Assembly: GCA_016713505.1 (NCBI GenBank)
Contig: JADJPA010000001.1
Location: forward strand, 434,001 to 498,000
Source: Candidatus Competibacteraceae bacterium
GTDB taxonomy: Bacteria > Pseudomonadota > Gammaproteobacteria > Competibacterales > Competibacteraceae
Length of the DNA: 64,000 nt
Direction of reading: 5' to 3'
A program made the translations under genes and the position numbers. How positions within the stretch are numbered: the stretch's first letter is position 1; each line of letters starts with the position of its first letter. Positions 10,888 to 19,947 of the stretch are shown here, piece after piece. The notes under the pieces were generated by a model that saw nothing but the letters and a program-made list of their open reading frames with translations, was not told the DNA's origin and ran no database searches.

Positions 10888-11241
10888 ATGTCTAAAGCTA
10901 TCAGAGGTTTTTTATCGCTTTTGCTCTTTACGGGTTTAGCCTTACATCTCGTGTTTTGGGCGTTTATTATCATACGCATCGTGACGGTGCCCGAAAACCA
11001 CATTGGCGTTGATATCACAGCTTTTAATTTTTTATCTTACGGACTCATTGGGTTTGCGCTACTGGTGGGATTTATACGGAGGACATTTTATATCCCTTTG
11101 GTCGCAGTAGTTTTGGCGCTGGCATCGTTAGGAGGGATCCATTATGTGGATAAAAACAATCTGATGCTTCAATATGAGCAATGGCTATCACGAGGAATGC
11201 CAGAAAAAAGAATGCTCAATAAAGTGGATTCTGGTCGCTGA
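10888..11241 (+). CDS. Small multi-pass membrane protein paired with CHAT-like gene
   Basis: A 117-residue protein with three hydrophobic segments at about residues 7-30, 44-63 and 66-86, and a hydrophilic C-terminal tail (about 87-117) with charged residues. It starts two bases after the stop of the CHAT-like gene, so the two are almost certainly co-translated. I do not recognise a family. Because it sits beside a predicted caspase-like protease, the tail could be a cleavage or contact site and the membrane part an effector, but this is a hypothesis. Base composition is AT-rich like its partner, and both differ from argG downstream. Confidence 0.6.
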   Translation: MSKAIRGFLSLLLFTGLALHLVFWAFIIIRIVTVPENHIGVDITAFNFLSYGLIGFALLVGFIRRTFYIPLVAVVLALASLGGIHYVDKNNLMLQYEQWLSRGMPEKRMLNKVDSGR

Positions 11242-11392
11242 GGACCCATCTTGATCGGCTTGGATGAATTCCCCCAGCGCACGCCTTGACGCCCGAGGCT
11301 AAAACCTTAAGCTAGCGGCTTGCGGCGGCTGCGGCCGACGGTAGTCCGGGCCGCTCTGGCTATTCGAACCGATCATTATTGTGGGGAACCTT

Positions 11393-12610
11393 ATGTCTGC
11401 TGTGAAAAAAGTCGTGCTGGCCTATTCGGGCGGCCTGGATACCTCGGTCATCCTGAAGTGGTTGCAAGACGTCTATCAGTGCGAGATCGTGACCTTTACC
11501 GCCGATCTGGGGCAGGGTGAGGAGCTGGAACCGGCCCGGCATAAGGCGCAACTGGCCGGGATCAAGCCGGAAAATATCTTCATCGAGGATCTGCGCGAGG
11601 AGTTCGTGCGCGATTTCGTCTTCCCCATGTTTCGAGCCAACGCCATTTACGAAGGCGAATACCTGCTCGGCACCTCCATCGCCCGGCCGTTGATCGCCAA
11701 GCGCCAGATCGAAATTGCAGTGCAGACCGGGGCGGATGCCGTCTCGCACGGCGCCACCGGCAAGGGCAACGATCAGGTGCGGTTCGAGCTGGGGGCCTAC
11801 GCCCTCAAGCCGGACATCAAAATCATCGCGCCGTGGCGGGAGTGGGATTTACTGTCGCGTGAGAAATTGCTGGCTTATGCGGAAAAGCACGGTATTCCGG
11901 TGGAGATGAAGCGCGGCACGAAATCGCCGTATTCGATGGACGCCAATCTGCTGCATATTTCCTACGAAGGCGGGGTAATGGAAGATCCGTGGAGCGAGCC
12001 GGACGAGGCGATGTGGCGCTGGTCGGTGTCGCCGGAAAAAGCGCCGGATCAGCCGCGCGTCATCGAACTGGGTTATCGCAACGGCGATATCGTGGCCATC
12101 GACGGCGAGGCGTTGACGCCAGCCGCCGTGCTGACCCGACTGAATAAACTGGGCGGCGAGCACGGTATCGGCCGGGCCGACATCGTGGAAAATCGCTACG
12201 TCGGCATGAAATCGCGCGGCTGCTACGAAACGCCCGGCGGCACCATCATGCTCAAAGCGCACCGGGCGATGGAGTCGCTGACGCTGGATCGCGAGGTCGC
12301 TCATCTCAAGGACGATCTGATGCCGCGTTACGCCGCGCTGGTTTATAACGGCTACTGGTGGAGTCCCGAACGCAAGATGCTGCAAACCTTGATCGATGCC
12401 TCGCAAGCCCCGGTGAACGGCACGGTGCGGGTCAAGCTGTACAAGGGCAACGTCATCATCGCCGGGCGCAAGTCTGACGACAGCCTGTTCGATATGAACA
12501 TCGCCACCTTCGAGGATGACGCCGGCGCTTACGATCAGAAAGACGCCGGTGGGTTCATCAAACTCAACGCCTTGCGGATGCGGATTGCGGCGCTGAAAGG
12601 ACGACGCTGA
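11393..12610 (+). CDS. argG: Argininosuccinate synthase
   Basis: Joins citrulline and aspartate with ATP to make argininosuccinate, the penultimate step of arginine synthesis. The 405-residue protein begins MSAVKKVVLAYSGGLDTSV, carrying the N-type ATP-pyrophosphatase P-loop SGGLDTS. It also has the conserved ATGKGNDQVRFE and the SRGCYETPGG segment. I use the ATG at 11393 because GTGGGGAAC just before it is a suitable ribosome site; a GTG four codons upstream is in frame but less likely. A weak TTGACG/TAAGCT promoter-like pair lies at about 11286-11313. The gene is a full-length housekeeping gene with normal codon use. Confidence 0.97.
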   Translation: MSAVKKVVLAYSGGLDTSVILKWLQDVYQCEIVTFTADLGQGEELEPARHKAQLAGIKPENIFIEDLREEFVRDFVFPMFRANAIYEGEYLLGTSIARPLIAKRQIEIAVQTGADAVSHGATGKGNDQVRFELGAYALKPDIKIIAPWREWDLLSREKLLAYAEKHGIPVEMKRGTKSPYSMDANLLHISYEGGVMEDPWSEPDEAMWRWSVSPEKAPDQPRVIELGYRNGDIVAIDGEALTPAAVLTRLNKLGGEHGIGRADIVENRYVGMKSRGCYETPGGTIMLKAHRAMESLTLDREVAHLKDDLMPRYAALVYNGYWWSPERKMLQTLIDASQAPVNGTVRVKLYKGNVIIAGRKSDDSLFDMNIATFEDDAGAYDQKDAGGFIKLNALRMRIAALKGRR

Positions 12611-12682
12611 GGCGAATGGTCCGGCGCTAGCCACCGATGCGCCGGGCTTGCAGCGCCCATTCCATCCTTGGAGAGAACGCTT

Positions 12683-13066
12683 ATGCGTATTCTGCACACC
12701 ATGCTGAGAACGGGCGATCTCGACCGTTCGATCAAGTTTTATACCGAAATCCTGGGTATGAAGTTGCTGCGCCAGAAAGATTATCCCGATGGCAAATTCA
12801 CCCTGGCCTTTCTGGGTTACGGCGCGGAATCGGAACACAGCGTCATCGAACTCACCTACAATTGGGGCGTGGATCGCTACGAGATGGGCACCGCTTACGG
12901 CCATATCGCCCTTGAAGTCGATGATGTTTACCGCGCGACCGAGGAAGTGAAGAATCGCGGTGGTAAAATTCTGCGCGAGGCTGGGCCGATGAATGCGGGC
13001 ACCACCATCATTTCCTTCATCGAAGATCCTGACGGTTATCCCATCGAGCTGATCGGCAGAAAATAA
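12683..13066 (+). CDS. gloA: Lactoylglutathione lyase (glyoxalase I)
   Basis: Converts the methylglyoxal-glutathione hemithioacetal to S-lactoylglutathione, detoxifying methylglyoxal in the cytoplasm. The 127-residue protein starts MRILHTMLRTGDL and keeps the four metal ligands of the family: His5, the glutamate in SVIELTYNWG, the histidine in YGHIALEVD and the glutamate in GYPIELI. GGAGAG just upstream supports the ATG at 12683. It lies 72 bases after argG and may be read from the same transcript. Confidence 0.95.
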   Translation: MRILHTMLRTGDLDRSIKFYTEILGMKLLRQKDYPDGKFTLAFLGYGAESEHSVIELTYNWGVDRYEMGTAYGHIALEVDDVYRATEEVKNRGGKILREAGPMNAGTTIISFIEDPDGYPIELIGRK

Positions 13067-13112
13067 CCACCGGAAATCACCTCCCTATCCCTTTTATCCC
13101 TAAGGAACCCCA

Positions 13113-13259
13113 TTGGCCAAACCCAACTATCAGTACGAAAAACGCCAGCGAGACCTCGCCAAGAAGAAGAAACAGGAAGAAAAGCAGCAAGAAAAAAACC
13201 AACGCAAGCTGGATAAAAGTCCCACGCCTCCAGCGGAGCCGTCTGATTCGCAGAGTTAG
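13113..13259 (+). CDS. Short lysine/glutamate-rich conserved protein with TTG start
   Basis: A 48-residue protein beginning (M)AKPNYQYEKRQRDLAKKKK and ending PPAEPSDSQS. The charged middle, rich in Lys, Glu and Gln, should form a single helix. Short proteins with this AKPNYxxEKRQ opening are widespread and uncharacterised in proteobacteria (from memory). The start codon is TTG at 13113, preceded by TAAGGAA, a good ribosome site. It is too short and its start too unusual for simple gene finding. It lies between gloA and the AhpD-like gene on the same strand. Function unknown; nucleic-acid contact is plausible from its charge. Confidence 0.7.
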   Translation: MAKPNYQYEKRQRDLAKKKKQEEKQQEKNQRKLDKSPTPPAEPSDSQS

Positions 13260-13315
13260 CAACGCGCCGACCCAGACTCCCTCAAAGAGACCTAACGCTA
13301 AAAAGGAACGCAATC

Positions 13316-13678
13316 ATGGATCGAAATCGAATGCAAGAACTGGCGCGGACGCGGCAATGGGCGCATCAGACGCTGGTCGATAAGCACTCCAAGGTTTATG
13401 AAGCCTTTTTGGCGATGGAAAGCGCGACCTACGCGGACGGCGTGCTGCCGAAAAAGATCAAGGAACTGATCGCGATAGGAATTTCGGTGCGGATCAACTG
13501 CGAATCCTGTATGCAATGGCATATCGAGCAAGCCGCCAAAGCGGGTGCGAGCTATGAGGAAGTGCTGGAAGCGGTGGAAGTCGGTATCGAAATGGGTGGC
13601 GGTCCCGCCACGGTTTCGGCGCGTTTCGCATTACAGGTAATGGAGGCGGTTTTCGGCGCGCGCTCCCAAGCAAAATGA
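13316..13678 (+). CDS. AhpD-like/carboxymuconolactone decarboxylase family protein
   Basis: A 120-residue all-helical protein of the CMD/AhpD family. The redox motif CESCMQWH (Cys62, Cys65, His69) matches the AhpD-type CxxC with a downstream histidine, so a disulfide reductase or peroxidase-related role is more likely than decarboxylation. EAVEVGIEMGGGPA is also typical of the family. AAAGGAACGC before the ATG gives the ribosome site. A strong terminator follows within 35 bases. No peroxiredoxin partner is adjacent. Confidence 0.85.
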   Translation: MDRNRMQELARTRQWAHQTLVDKHSKVYEAFLAMESATYADGVLPKKIKELIAIGISVRINCESCMQWHIEQAAKAGASYEEVLEAVEVGIEMGGGPATVSARFALQVMEAVFGARSQAK

Positions 13679-13710
13679 CGTTGTGGGTTTCGCGGCGCGA
13701 ACGCCTCCAT

Positions 13711-13738
13711 AAAAAAGCCGGCGCAAGCCGGCTTTTTT
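13711..13738. terminator. Bidirectional rho-independent terminator
   Basis: A perfect stem GCCGGC/GCCGGC (six pairs) with a GCAA tetraloop is flanked by six A on the left and six T on the right. It can therefore stop transcripts from both sides: the AhpD-like gene on the plus strand and pckG on the minus strand. Confidence 0.92.
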
Positions 13739-13788
13739 GATGTTGGGATTTGAAACGCGATCCGTTCGAAGCGCGTTTCAACCGAAGC

Positions 13789-15639
<1,851 letters not shown>

Positions 15640-15902
15640 TGCTTAAATCCCCTTTGGTATGGAGTGCGTTGGGGTTGAGAAACCATCAGGAGGTGCCGGT
15701 TCATCATGTTCCGCGCGGAATTTCGACCGAGCGCAACTCTTGTAGGAGCCGGTTGCACAACAAGACGCAAGGTTATCATCAAGCGGGTCGGGACGCCACC
15801 GACGACGCGCCGCGCCACGTGATTGCGGTTTCGCCGCTTTTTGAACCCTCGGTGGGGCAGGCGGGAATCACAGACGAGACCCGCAATAATTAGAGAGCCA
15901 CC

Positions 15903-16100
15903 ATGATCGATGACAGTGTCCTGCTAGGCATCCAAAGAAGACCCGCGCCCGATCCAAACCAAACAGTGAGCGTGACGCCGGACCGGCGTGCCGGCCCAGC
16001 GGGGTTTTCTCCCGTCGTGCCCAAAAAGCGGCGAGGAATCATTGCGGGCCTGCTGCTGGTCGCGCTCGCGCTCGGCGTCAGCGGGTTGCTACCGTGCTGA
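15903..16100 (+). CDS. Possible small single-pass membrane protein
   Basis: A 65-residue frame with a proline/arginine-rich N-terminal half, a basic KKRR stop-transfer-like cluster and one hydrophobic helix (about residues 45-62), ending in cysteine at the last position. AGAGAGCC lies before the ATG as a modest ribosome site. It sits in the gap between pckG and the S8 protease, which are on the opposite strand, with a 2-base gap to the end of the protease gene. I do not recognise it. The plausible membrane topology favours a real gene, but there is no homology support. Confidence 0.4.
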   Translation: MIDDSVLLGIQRRPAPDPNQTVSVTPDRRAGPAGFSPVVPKKRRGIIAGLLLVALALGVSGLLPC

Positions 16101-16102
16101 TT

Positions 16103-17368
16103 TCAAGGGCAAACCAAGGTGGGATTCTGCCGGGCCAACGCCGCGCAGGCGTCGAGCAGCCCCAGGCGTGGCATGCCGGCCGGTGTTGAGCCGGCGACTG
16201 GCCTAGCGGTGGCGCGCAGCACGGTTCTGATCTGATCGGGCGTCGCTTGCGGGTTCTGTTGCAGCAACAGGGCGACGACGCCGGTGACATGAGCGGCGGC
16301 CAGCGAACTGCCGGACATCAGCGTGTAGCTGGCGTTCGGCGACAGCGCGACCACCTCCACGCCGGGCGCGACCGCCGCGAACGAGAGGCCGGACCAGCGC
16401 GGCGCGGCGATCCGGCCGTTCACGTCGCAAGCGACCGCCGGGATGACGGTATCGAGCGACGCGGGAAACCCCGGATCGTGCGGATTGTCCAGCGTCGCCA
16501 CGACCACGATGATCCCGTTCCGCTCGGCGGCCGCCAGCAAGCGCGCCAGCAAATCGTCCGTCGGTCCGCCGAGGCTCAAGTTCAGCACCTTGAGCCGGTG
16601 GGTGATGGCATGGTCCACCGCTTTCGCCAAAGTCCAACTGCTGCATCGGGCCTTGCTTGCGGCCGGGTCTGAATACCAACACGCTTTGAGCACCGTCAGC
16701 CGCGCGCCGGGCGCGATGCCCTCGTTTCCACCCCCCGCGCGGGCGCCGATGACGCCGGCCACCGCCGTGCCGTGACGGTCGCTGCGGAAGGAAGGTTCGC
16801 CGCCTTCCACGAAGGTGGCGATTTGCGCGATCTGCCCGCGCAGGTCGGGATGGTCGGTGTCGGCTCCGGTGTCGATGACCGCCACCGCCACGTCGCGACC
16901 GGTGCTGGCGCGGTGCGCTAGATCGGCTCGCAACTGTTTCGCTCCATAGGCCAACTCACGATACGGATTGCTCGCTCCGCCTTGCAAACCTTCGAAGCTT
17001 TGATTGGGCTGGACCAGCACGACTCGTGGATCAGCGTTGAGCCGACCGATTACCCCAGCCATGGACTGATCGGCGGGCACCTGAAAGACCAAGCACTGCA
17101 CGCCGATGGAGGTCAGCGGGAATTCGCCGACCGGTCGGAGCCGGTATTGCGTCTGCAAGTCACGGCTGATGGCCGGCCAGTCTGGCCGCGACCGGTCGGG
17201 CAGCGCCACGATGATCTGACGGGCCTGCAACTGTTTGGGAACGCCGGGTTCGTCGATGGCCGTCGCCGGCGCAGAATCGGCTTGATCGGGCGAACCAGCG
17301 CAACCGAACAGCACCGCCAGTACGGCGGCGACCACGCCGCTTGAGCGCCATTGCTTCGCGGGTCTCAT
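16103..17368 (-). CDS. Subtilisin-like S8 serine protease, predicted lipoprotein
   Basis: A 421-residue exported protease. The N-terminus has a hydrophobic signal ending VLFGCAGS, a lipobox with the lipid cysteine at about residue 23. Residues 45-125 form an alpha/beta domain (IIVALPDRS to VVLVQPNQSFE) that resembles an inhibitor I9-type propeptide. The catalytic triad is visible: Asp in VAVIDTGADTDHPDL (about 165), His in DRHGTAVAGVIG (about 198) and Ser in MSGSSLAAAHVTG (about 354). The usual GTS before the serine box is GSS, which is tolerated. It is the last gene after the ECF sigma factor and its anti-sigma factor, overlapping the latter by 4 bases (17365-17368), so it is probably a target or partner of that regulon. 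Confidence 0.92.
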   Translation of the reverse strand: MRPAKQWRSSGVVAAVLAVLFGCAGSPDQADSAPATAIDEPGVPKQLQARQIIVALPDRSRPDWPAISRDLQTQYRLRPVGEFPLTSIGVQCLVFQVPADQSMAGVIGRLNADPRVVLVQPNQSFEGLQGGASNPYRELAYGAKQLRADLAHRASTGRDVAVAVIDTGADTDHPDLRGQIAQIATFVEGGEPSFRSDRHGTAVAGVIGARAGGGNEGIAPGARLTVLKACWYSDPAASKARCSSWTLAKAVDHAITHRLKVLNLSLGGPTDDLLARLLAAAERNGIIVVVATLDNPHDPGFPASLDTVIPAVACDVNGRIAAPRWSGLSFAAVAPGVEVVALSPNASYTLMSGSSLAAAHVTGVVALLLQQNPQATPDQIRTVLRATARPVAGSTPAGMPRLGLLDACAALARQNPTLVCP

Positions 17369-18072
17369 GGATGATCTCCGTCGGTAGCTGCTTCGGCCAG
17401 GCGAACGTGATGGCGGGCGCGCAGCGTGCCGAGCGCGGCGGCGCGGACTTGGTCCGAACGCGCTCCCGCCGGCAGGGTGACGGTGTAAACGCCGAGCGCC
17501 GTGGGCCCGGCGACGATGCTGCCGTCGATTTCTTGCAGCAGGCTTTGGATATCCTTGGCGGTGGCGGCGTCGGCAAAAACGATCCGCAAGCGCGGCCCTG
17601 TCGCCGCCGGCGGTCGGGGGGCGCCCGACAAGGTTTCATAGTCCGAAGGCAGGCGCGTTCCAGGCAGCGCGATCACCAGCAACAGCGCCGCCACCGCCAA
17701 GCTTTCCAGCGCCAGCGTCCAGCGCACCGGGTTGGGGGTGGCTCCCAGCCAAACGCTCAGGCGTTCGAGCAAGCGGGGGCGACGGGTTACCGCCGAGGTC
17801 GGCTCGCCTTCCTGTTGGTCGATTTGCGCCAGCAGGCGGTCGAAACCGTCCGGGGCCGGTTGCCAGACTTCTCGTTGATTTTCTTGGCCGATGGCGGTTG
17901 CAAGCGTCCGGCATCGCGCCACTTCGGCACGGCAGGCATGACAGTGCGTGAGGTGCTGTTCGACCGCGGCCGTTTCGACCGGAGTCAGGGTGCCATTCGC
18001 ATACCACGGCAGCAGCGCTTCGATGGCCGCGTGCCGATCTAGCGGCCGGGGGGCGGGCGGAATCATGGGCAT
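17365..18072 (-). CDS. Anti-sigma factor with zinc-finger and propeptide-like outer domain
   Basis: A 235-residue membrane anti-sigma factor. The cytoplasmic part has the zinc-binding anti-sigma motif HLTHCHACR (about residues 38-46), a transmembrane helix (ALESLAVAALLLVIAL, about 120-137) follows, and then a roughly 90-residue periplasmic domain. That domain reads as strand-helix-strand-helix-strand (RLRIVFA, IQSLLQEI, GPTALGVYTVTLP, VRAAALGTLR) and resembles the ferredoxin-like propeptides of subtilisins. I place the start at 18072, where AGGAGG from the end of the sigma gene gives the ribosome site; the frame is open further up into the sigma gene but that is out-of-context sequence. Sigma stop and this ATG are 7 bases apart. 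Confidence 0.85.
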   Translation of the reverse strand: MPMIPPAPRPLDRHAAIEALLPWYANGTLTPVETAAVEQHLTHCHACRAEVARCRTLATAIGQENQREVWQPAPDGFDRLLAQIDQQEGEPTSAVTRRPRLLERLSVWLGATPNPVRWTLALESLAVAALLLVIALPGTRLPSDYETLSGAPRPPAATGPRLRIVFADAATAKDIQSLLQEIDGSIVAGPTALGVYTVTLPAGARSDQVRAAALGTLRARHHVRLAEAATDGDHP

Positions 18073-18079
18073 GATGGGG

Positions 18080-18739
18080 TTACTCCTCCTGCGCCGTGGC
18101 AACGTCCCGATAGCCGCGCCGGGCCAGCAGTTGGGCCAGCCTCTTGCGGGCGTGAAACATCCGGGTTTTGACCGTGTTAAGCGGGCAGCCGACGATTTCG
18201 GCGATTTGCGGATAGGCGAGTTCCTCACCGAACGCCAGCTCGATCACGCTGCGATGCTCGGTCGAAAGCTGTTCCAGCGCCCACTGCAAGATCCCACCCA
18301 ATTCCCAGCCCAATACGGTTTGTTCTGGGCCGTGCGGGGCGGCCCGCAGGGATGGCTCGCGATCCTCGGCCTCATCCAGCACGTCCGGCGCTAGGGTATC
18401 GATGGACTGGTCGGCGCGAAAACGCCCGGTCCGGCGCAAGGTCTTGAGACCCTTGTTATGGGCGATGCCGAACAGCCAGGTCAAAAGCTGCCCGGCGGCG
18501 GGGTCGAAGCGGTCGGCGGACTGCCAGAGCGCCAGCATGGTGTCGTTCACGGCTTCGTCCACCAGTTCGGGCTGTTTCAGCAGCTTGAGCAGATAACGTC
18601 CGACGCGCGGCGCGTAGCGTTCATACAATTGTTTGAGGGCGTGGCGGTCCTTGCCCGCCACCGCGCGGATCAATTCAAGATCGGTTGTTTCGGCGGCGGT
18701 CCCAGCGCTAAAGCGCGATGGCGCGGGGTGCTGGCTCAT
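18080..18739 (-). CDS. ECF-type RNA polymerase sigma factor
   Basis: A 219-residue group 4 sigma factor. Region 2 is visible at about residues 35-105 (LYERYAPRVGRYL, DTMLALWQSADRFD, LTWLFGIAHNKGLKTLRR) and region 4 at about 155-210 (STEHRSVIELAFGEELAYPQIAEIVGCPLNTVKTR split across its helix-turn-helix). It is followed after 7 bases by its cognate anti-sigma factor and then by an S8 protease, which marks a self-contained signalling operon. Autoregulation is likely; the upstream region has a TGAACCTTT element that loosely resembles an ECF -35 sequence. Confidence 0.93.
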   Translation of the reverse strand: MSQHPAPSRFSAGTAAETTDLELIRAVAGKDRHALKQLYERYAPRVGRYLLKLLKQPELVDEAVNDTMLALWQSADRFDPAAGQLLTWLFGIAHNKGLKTLRRTGRFRADQSIDTLAPDVLDEAEDREPSLRAAPHGPEQTVLGWELGGILQWALEQLSTEHRSVIELAFGEELAYPQIAEIVGCPLNTVKTRMFHARKRLAQLLARRGYRDVATAQEE

Positions 18740-19095
18740 CGGTTAGAGTCTCCTCGGAGGCCGGAAGCGCGCATCCGCTCGTTAAGTATTCCCCAGCGGC
18801 GTATTAAAGGTTCAAGACGGTCGTATCGGCCAGCGGCCTTTTTTAAGTATAGGCGTTGGCCCCGCGCTTGAGCGTTGTCCGCGTTTGCGCGTGACGAGAG
18901 TCACGCAGGCTATGACTGACCGTGTGCAAGTGTCGACTCCTCCTCGCAAGAACCCGAGGGGCGATTTCGCAAGTGACCCTTCAATTTTTGATACATCAGA
19001 ATCAAACTTGAGTCGTGAGGAGCAGTTTGTAACAATGTAATCTCATTCGAACACAGCTAAAGTCTGGGTGGCTGCTCTAAAAAGGGGCGAAGGTC
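18740..19095. other. Divergent intergenic region sigma factor / PstS-like gene
   Basis: About 355 bases between divergent operons. On the minus strand TTGAACCTTTAATACG, about 75 bases before the sigma-factor ATG, is a weak candidate for an ECF -35 element. On the plus strand a short inverted repeat TTGAT/ATCAA lies near 18988-19005. No gene, RNA or strong terminator was seen. Confidence 0.3.
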
Positions 19096-19947
19096 ATGAA
19101 AATCCTTATATCGAAAATGGGATTCAGCGGCTTGATGCTAAGTTTCGCGCTCGCGGTGGGATTGGCAAATCCTTTGGAACTCGCCCGCGCCGAGACGCTC
19201 AGCATTGGCGGCACAGGTTCCGCGACCCCGCTGATCGAGCTATTCGCGCGGGCTTACCGCCAGCTCAAGCCGGAGGTCGCGATACAAGTGCTTGACCCGC
19301 CGATGAGCAGCAATGCCTCGATTCGCGCGGTTCTGGAGGGGGCTATCGATCTGGCGGTTCCGGGCAAATCGTTGACGGAAGAAGAAAAAGCCAGGGGCGG
19401 TCAGGATTGGGAGTTGGGTCGCACCCTCTTTCTGGTAGTCAGTTCCAAGCCGGAGGCACAACCCGGTTTCTCTTTAGAACAACTGGCGGCGATTTATGAG
19501 GGCAAGGTCACGACCTGGGCCGATGGATCACCGATCCGGCTGGTGTTGCGTAGCCCGATGGAGTCAGACACGTTGGCGTTGCGCAAGTTGTCGCCGGTCA
19601 TGGATCGGGCGGTCGAAGCGGCGCTGGCGCGGTCCGGTATGCTGGTCGCCGCTAACGATTTGGAGAATGTGGAACTGTTGGAGAAGACCCCCGGCGCCCT
19701 CGGCACCACCAATCTGGCCTTGATACAAGCCCAAAAGCGGAAGCTGTATCCCATCCCCATCAACGGCGTGACACCGACTTTGGCCGCTTTGAACCAGGGC
19801 AGTTATCCTCATGCCAAGCGGCTTTATCTGACGCGCGGACCCCGGTTATCGCCGGCTGCCCAAGGTTTTATGGAATTCATCCTGTCAACGTCCGGACGCG
19901 AAGTGCTTGAGCGGGCCGGCTACATTCCCGCCGCGCGGCAACCGTGA
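19096..19947 (+). CDS. PstS-like periplasmic substrate-binding protein
   Basis: A 283-residue exported protein of the PBP-like (phosphate-binding type) fold. A signal peptide covers about residues 1-33 (hydrophobic SGLMLSFALAVGLANPL, cleavage near ARAE). The mature start ETLSIGGTGSATPLIELFARAY is the ligand-loop segment shared by PstS relatives, and PGALGTTN is another family element. There are no permease or ATPase genes nearby. Instead its stop codon overlaps the start of a hybrid histidine kinase (GTGA), so it probably senses a solute, possibly an oxyanion, for the kinase rather than feeding a transporter. Confidence 0.85.
   Translation: MKILISKMGFSGLMLSFALAVGLANPLELARAETLSIGGTGSATPLIELFARAYRQLKPEVAIQVLDPPMSSNASIRAVLEGAIDLAVPGKSLTEEEKARGGQDWELGRTLFLVVSSKPEAQPGFSLEQLAAIYEGKVTTWADGSPIRLVLRSPMESDTLALRKLSPVMDRAVEAALARSGMLVAANDLENVELLEKTPGALGTTNLALIQAQKRKLYPIPINGVTPTLAALNQGSYPHAKRLYLTRGPRLSPAAQGFMEFILSTSGREVLERAGYIPAARQP

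Noticed and set aside
18988..19005. TTGAT/ATCAA repeat as operator for the PstS-like operon
   Set aside because: Five-base arms are too short to be meaningful without conservation.
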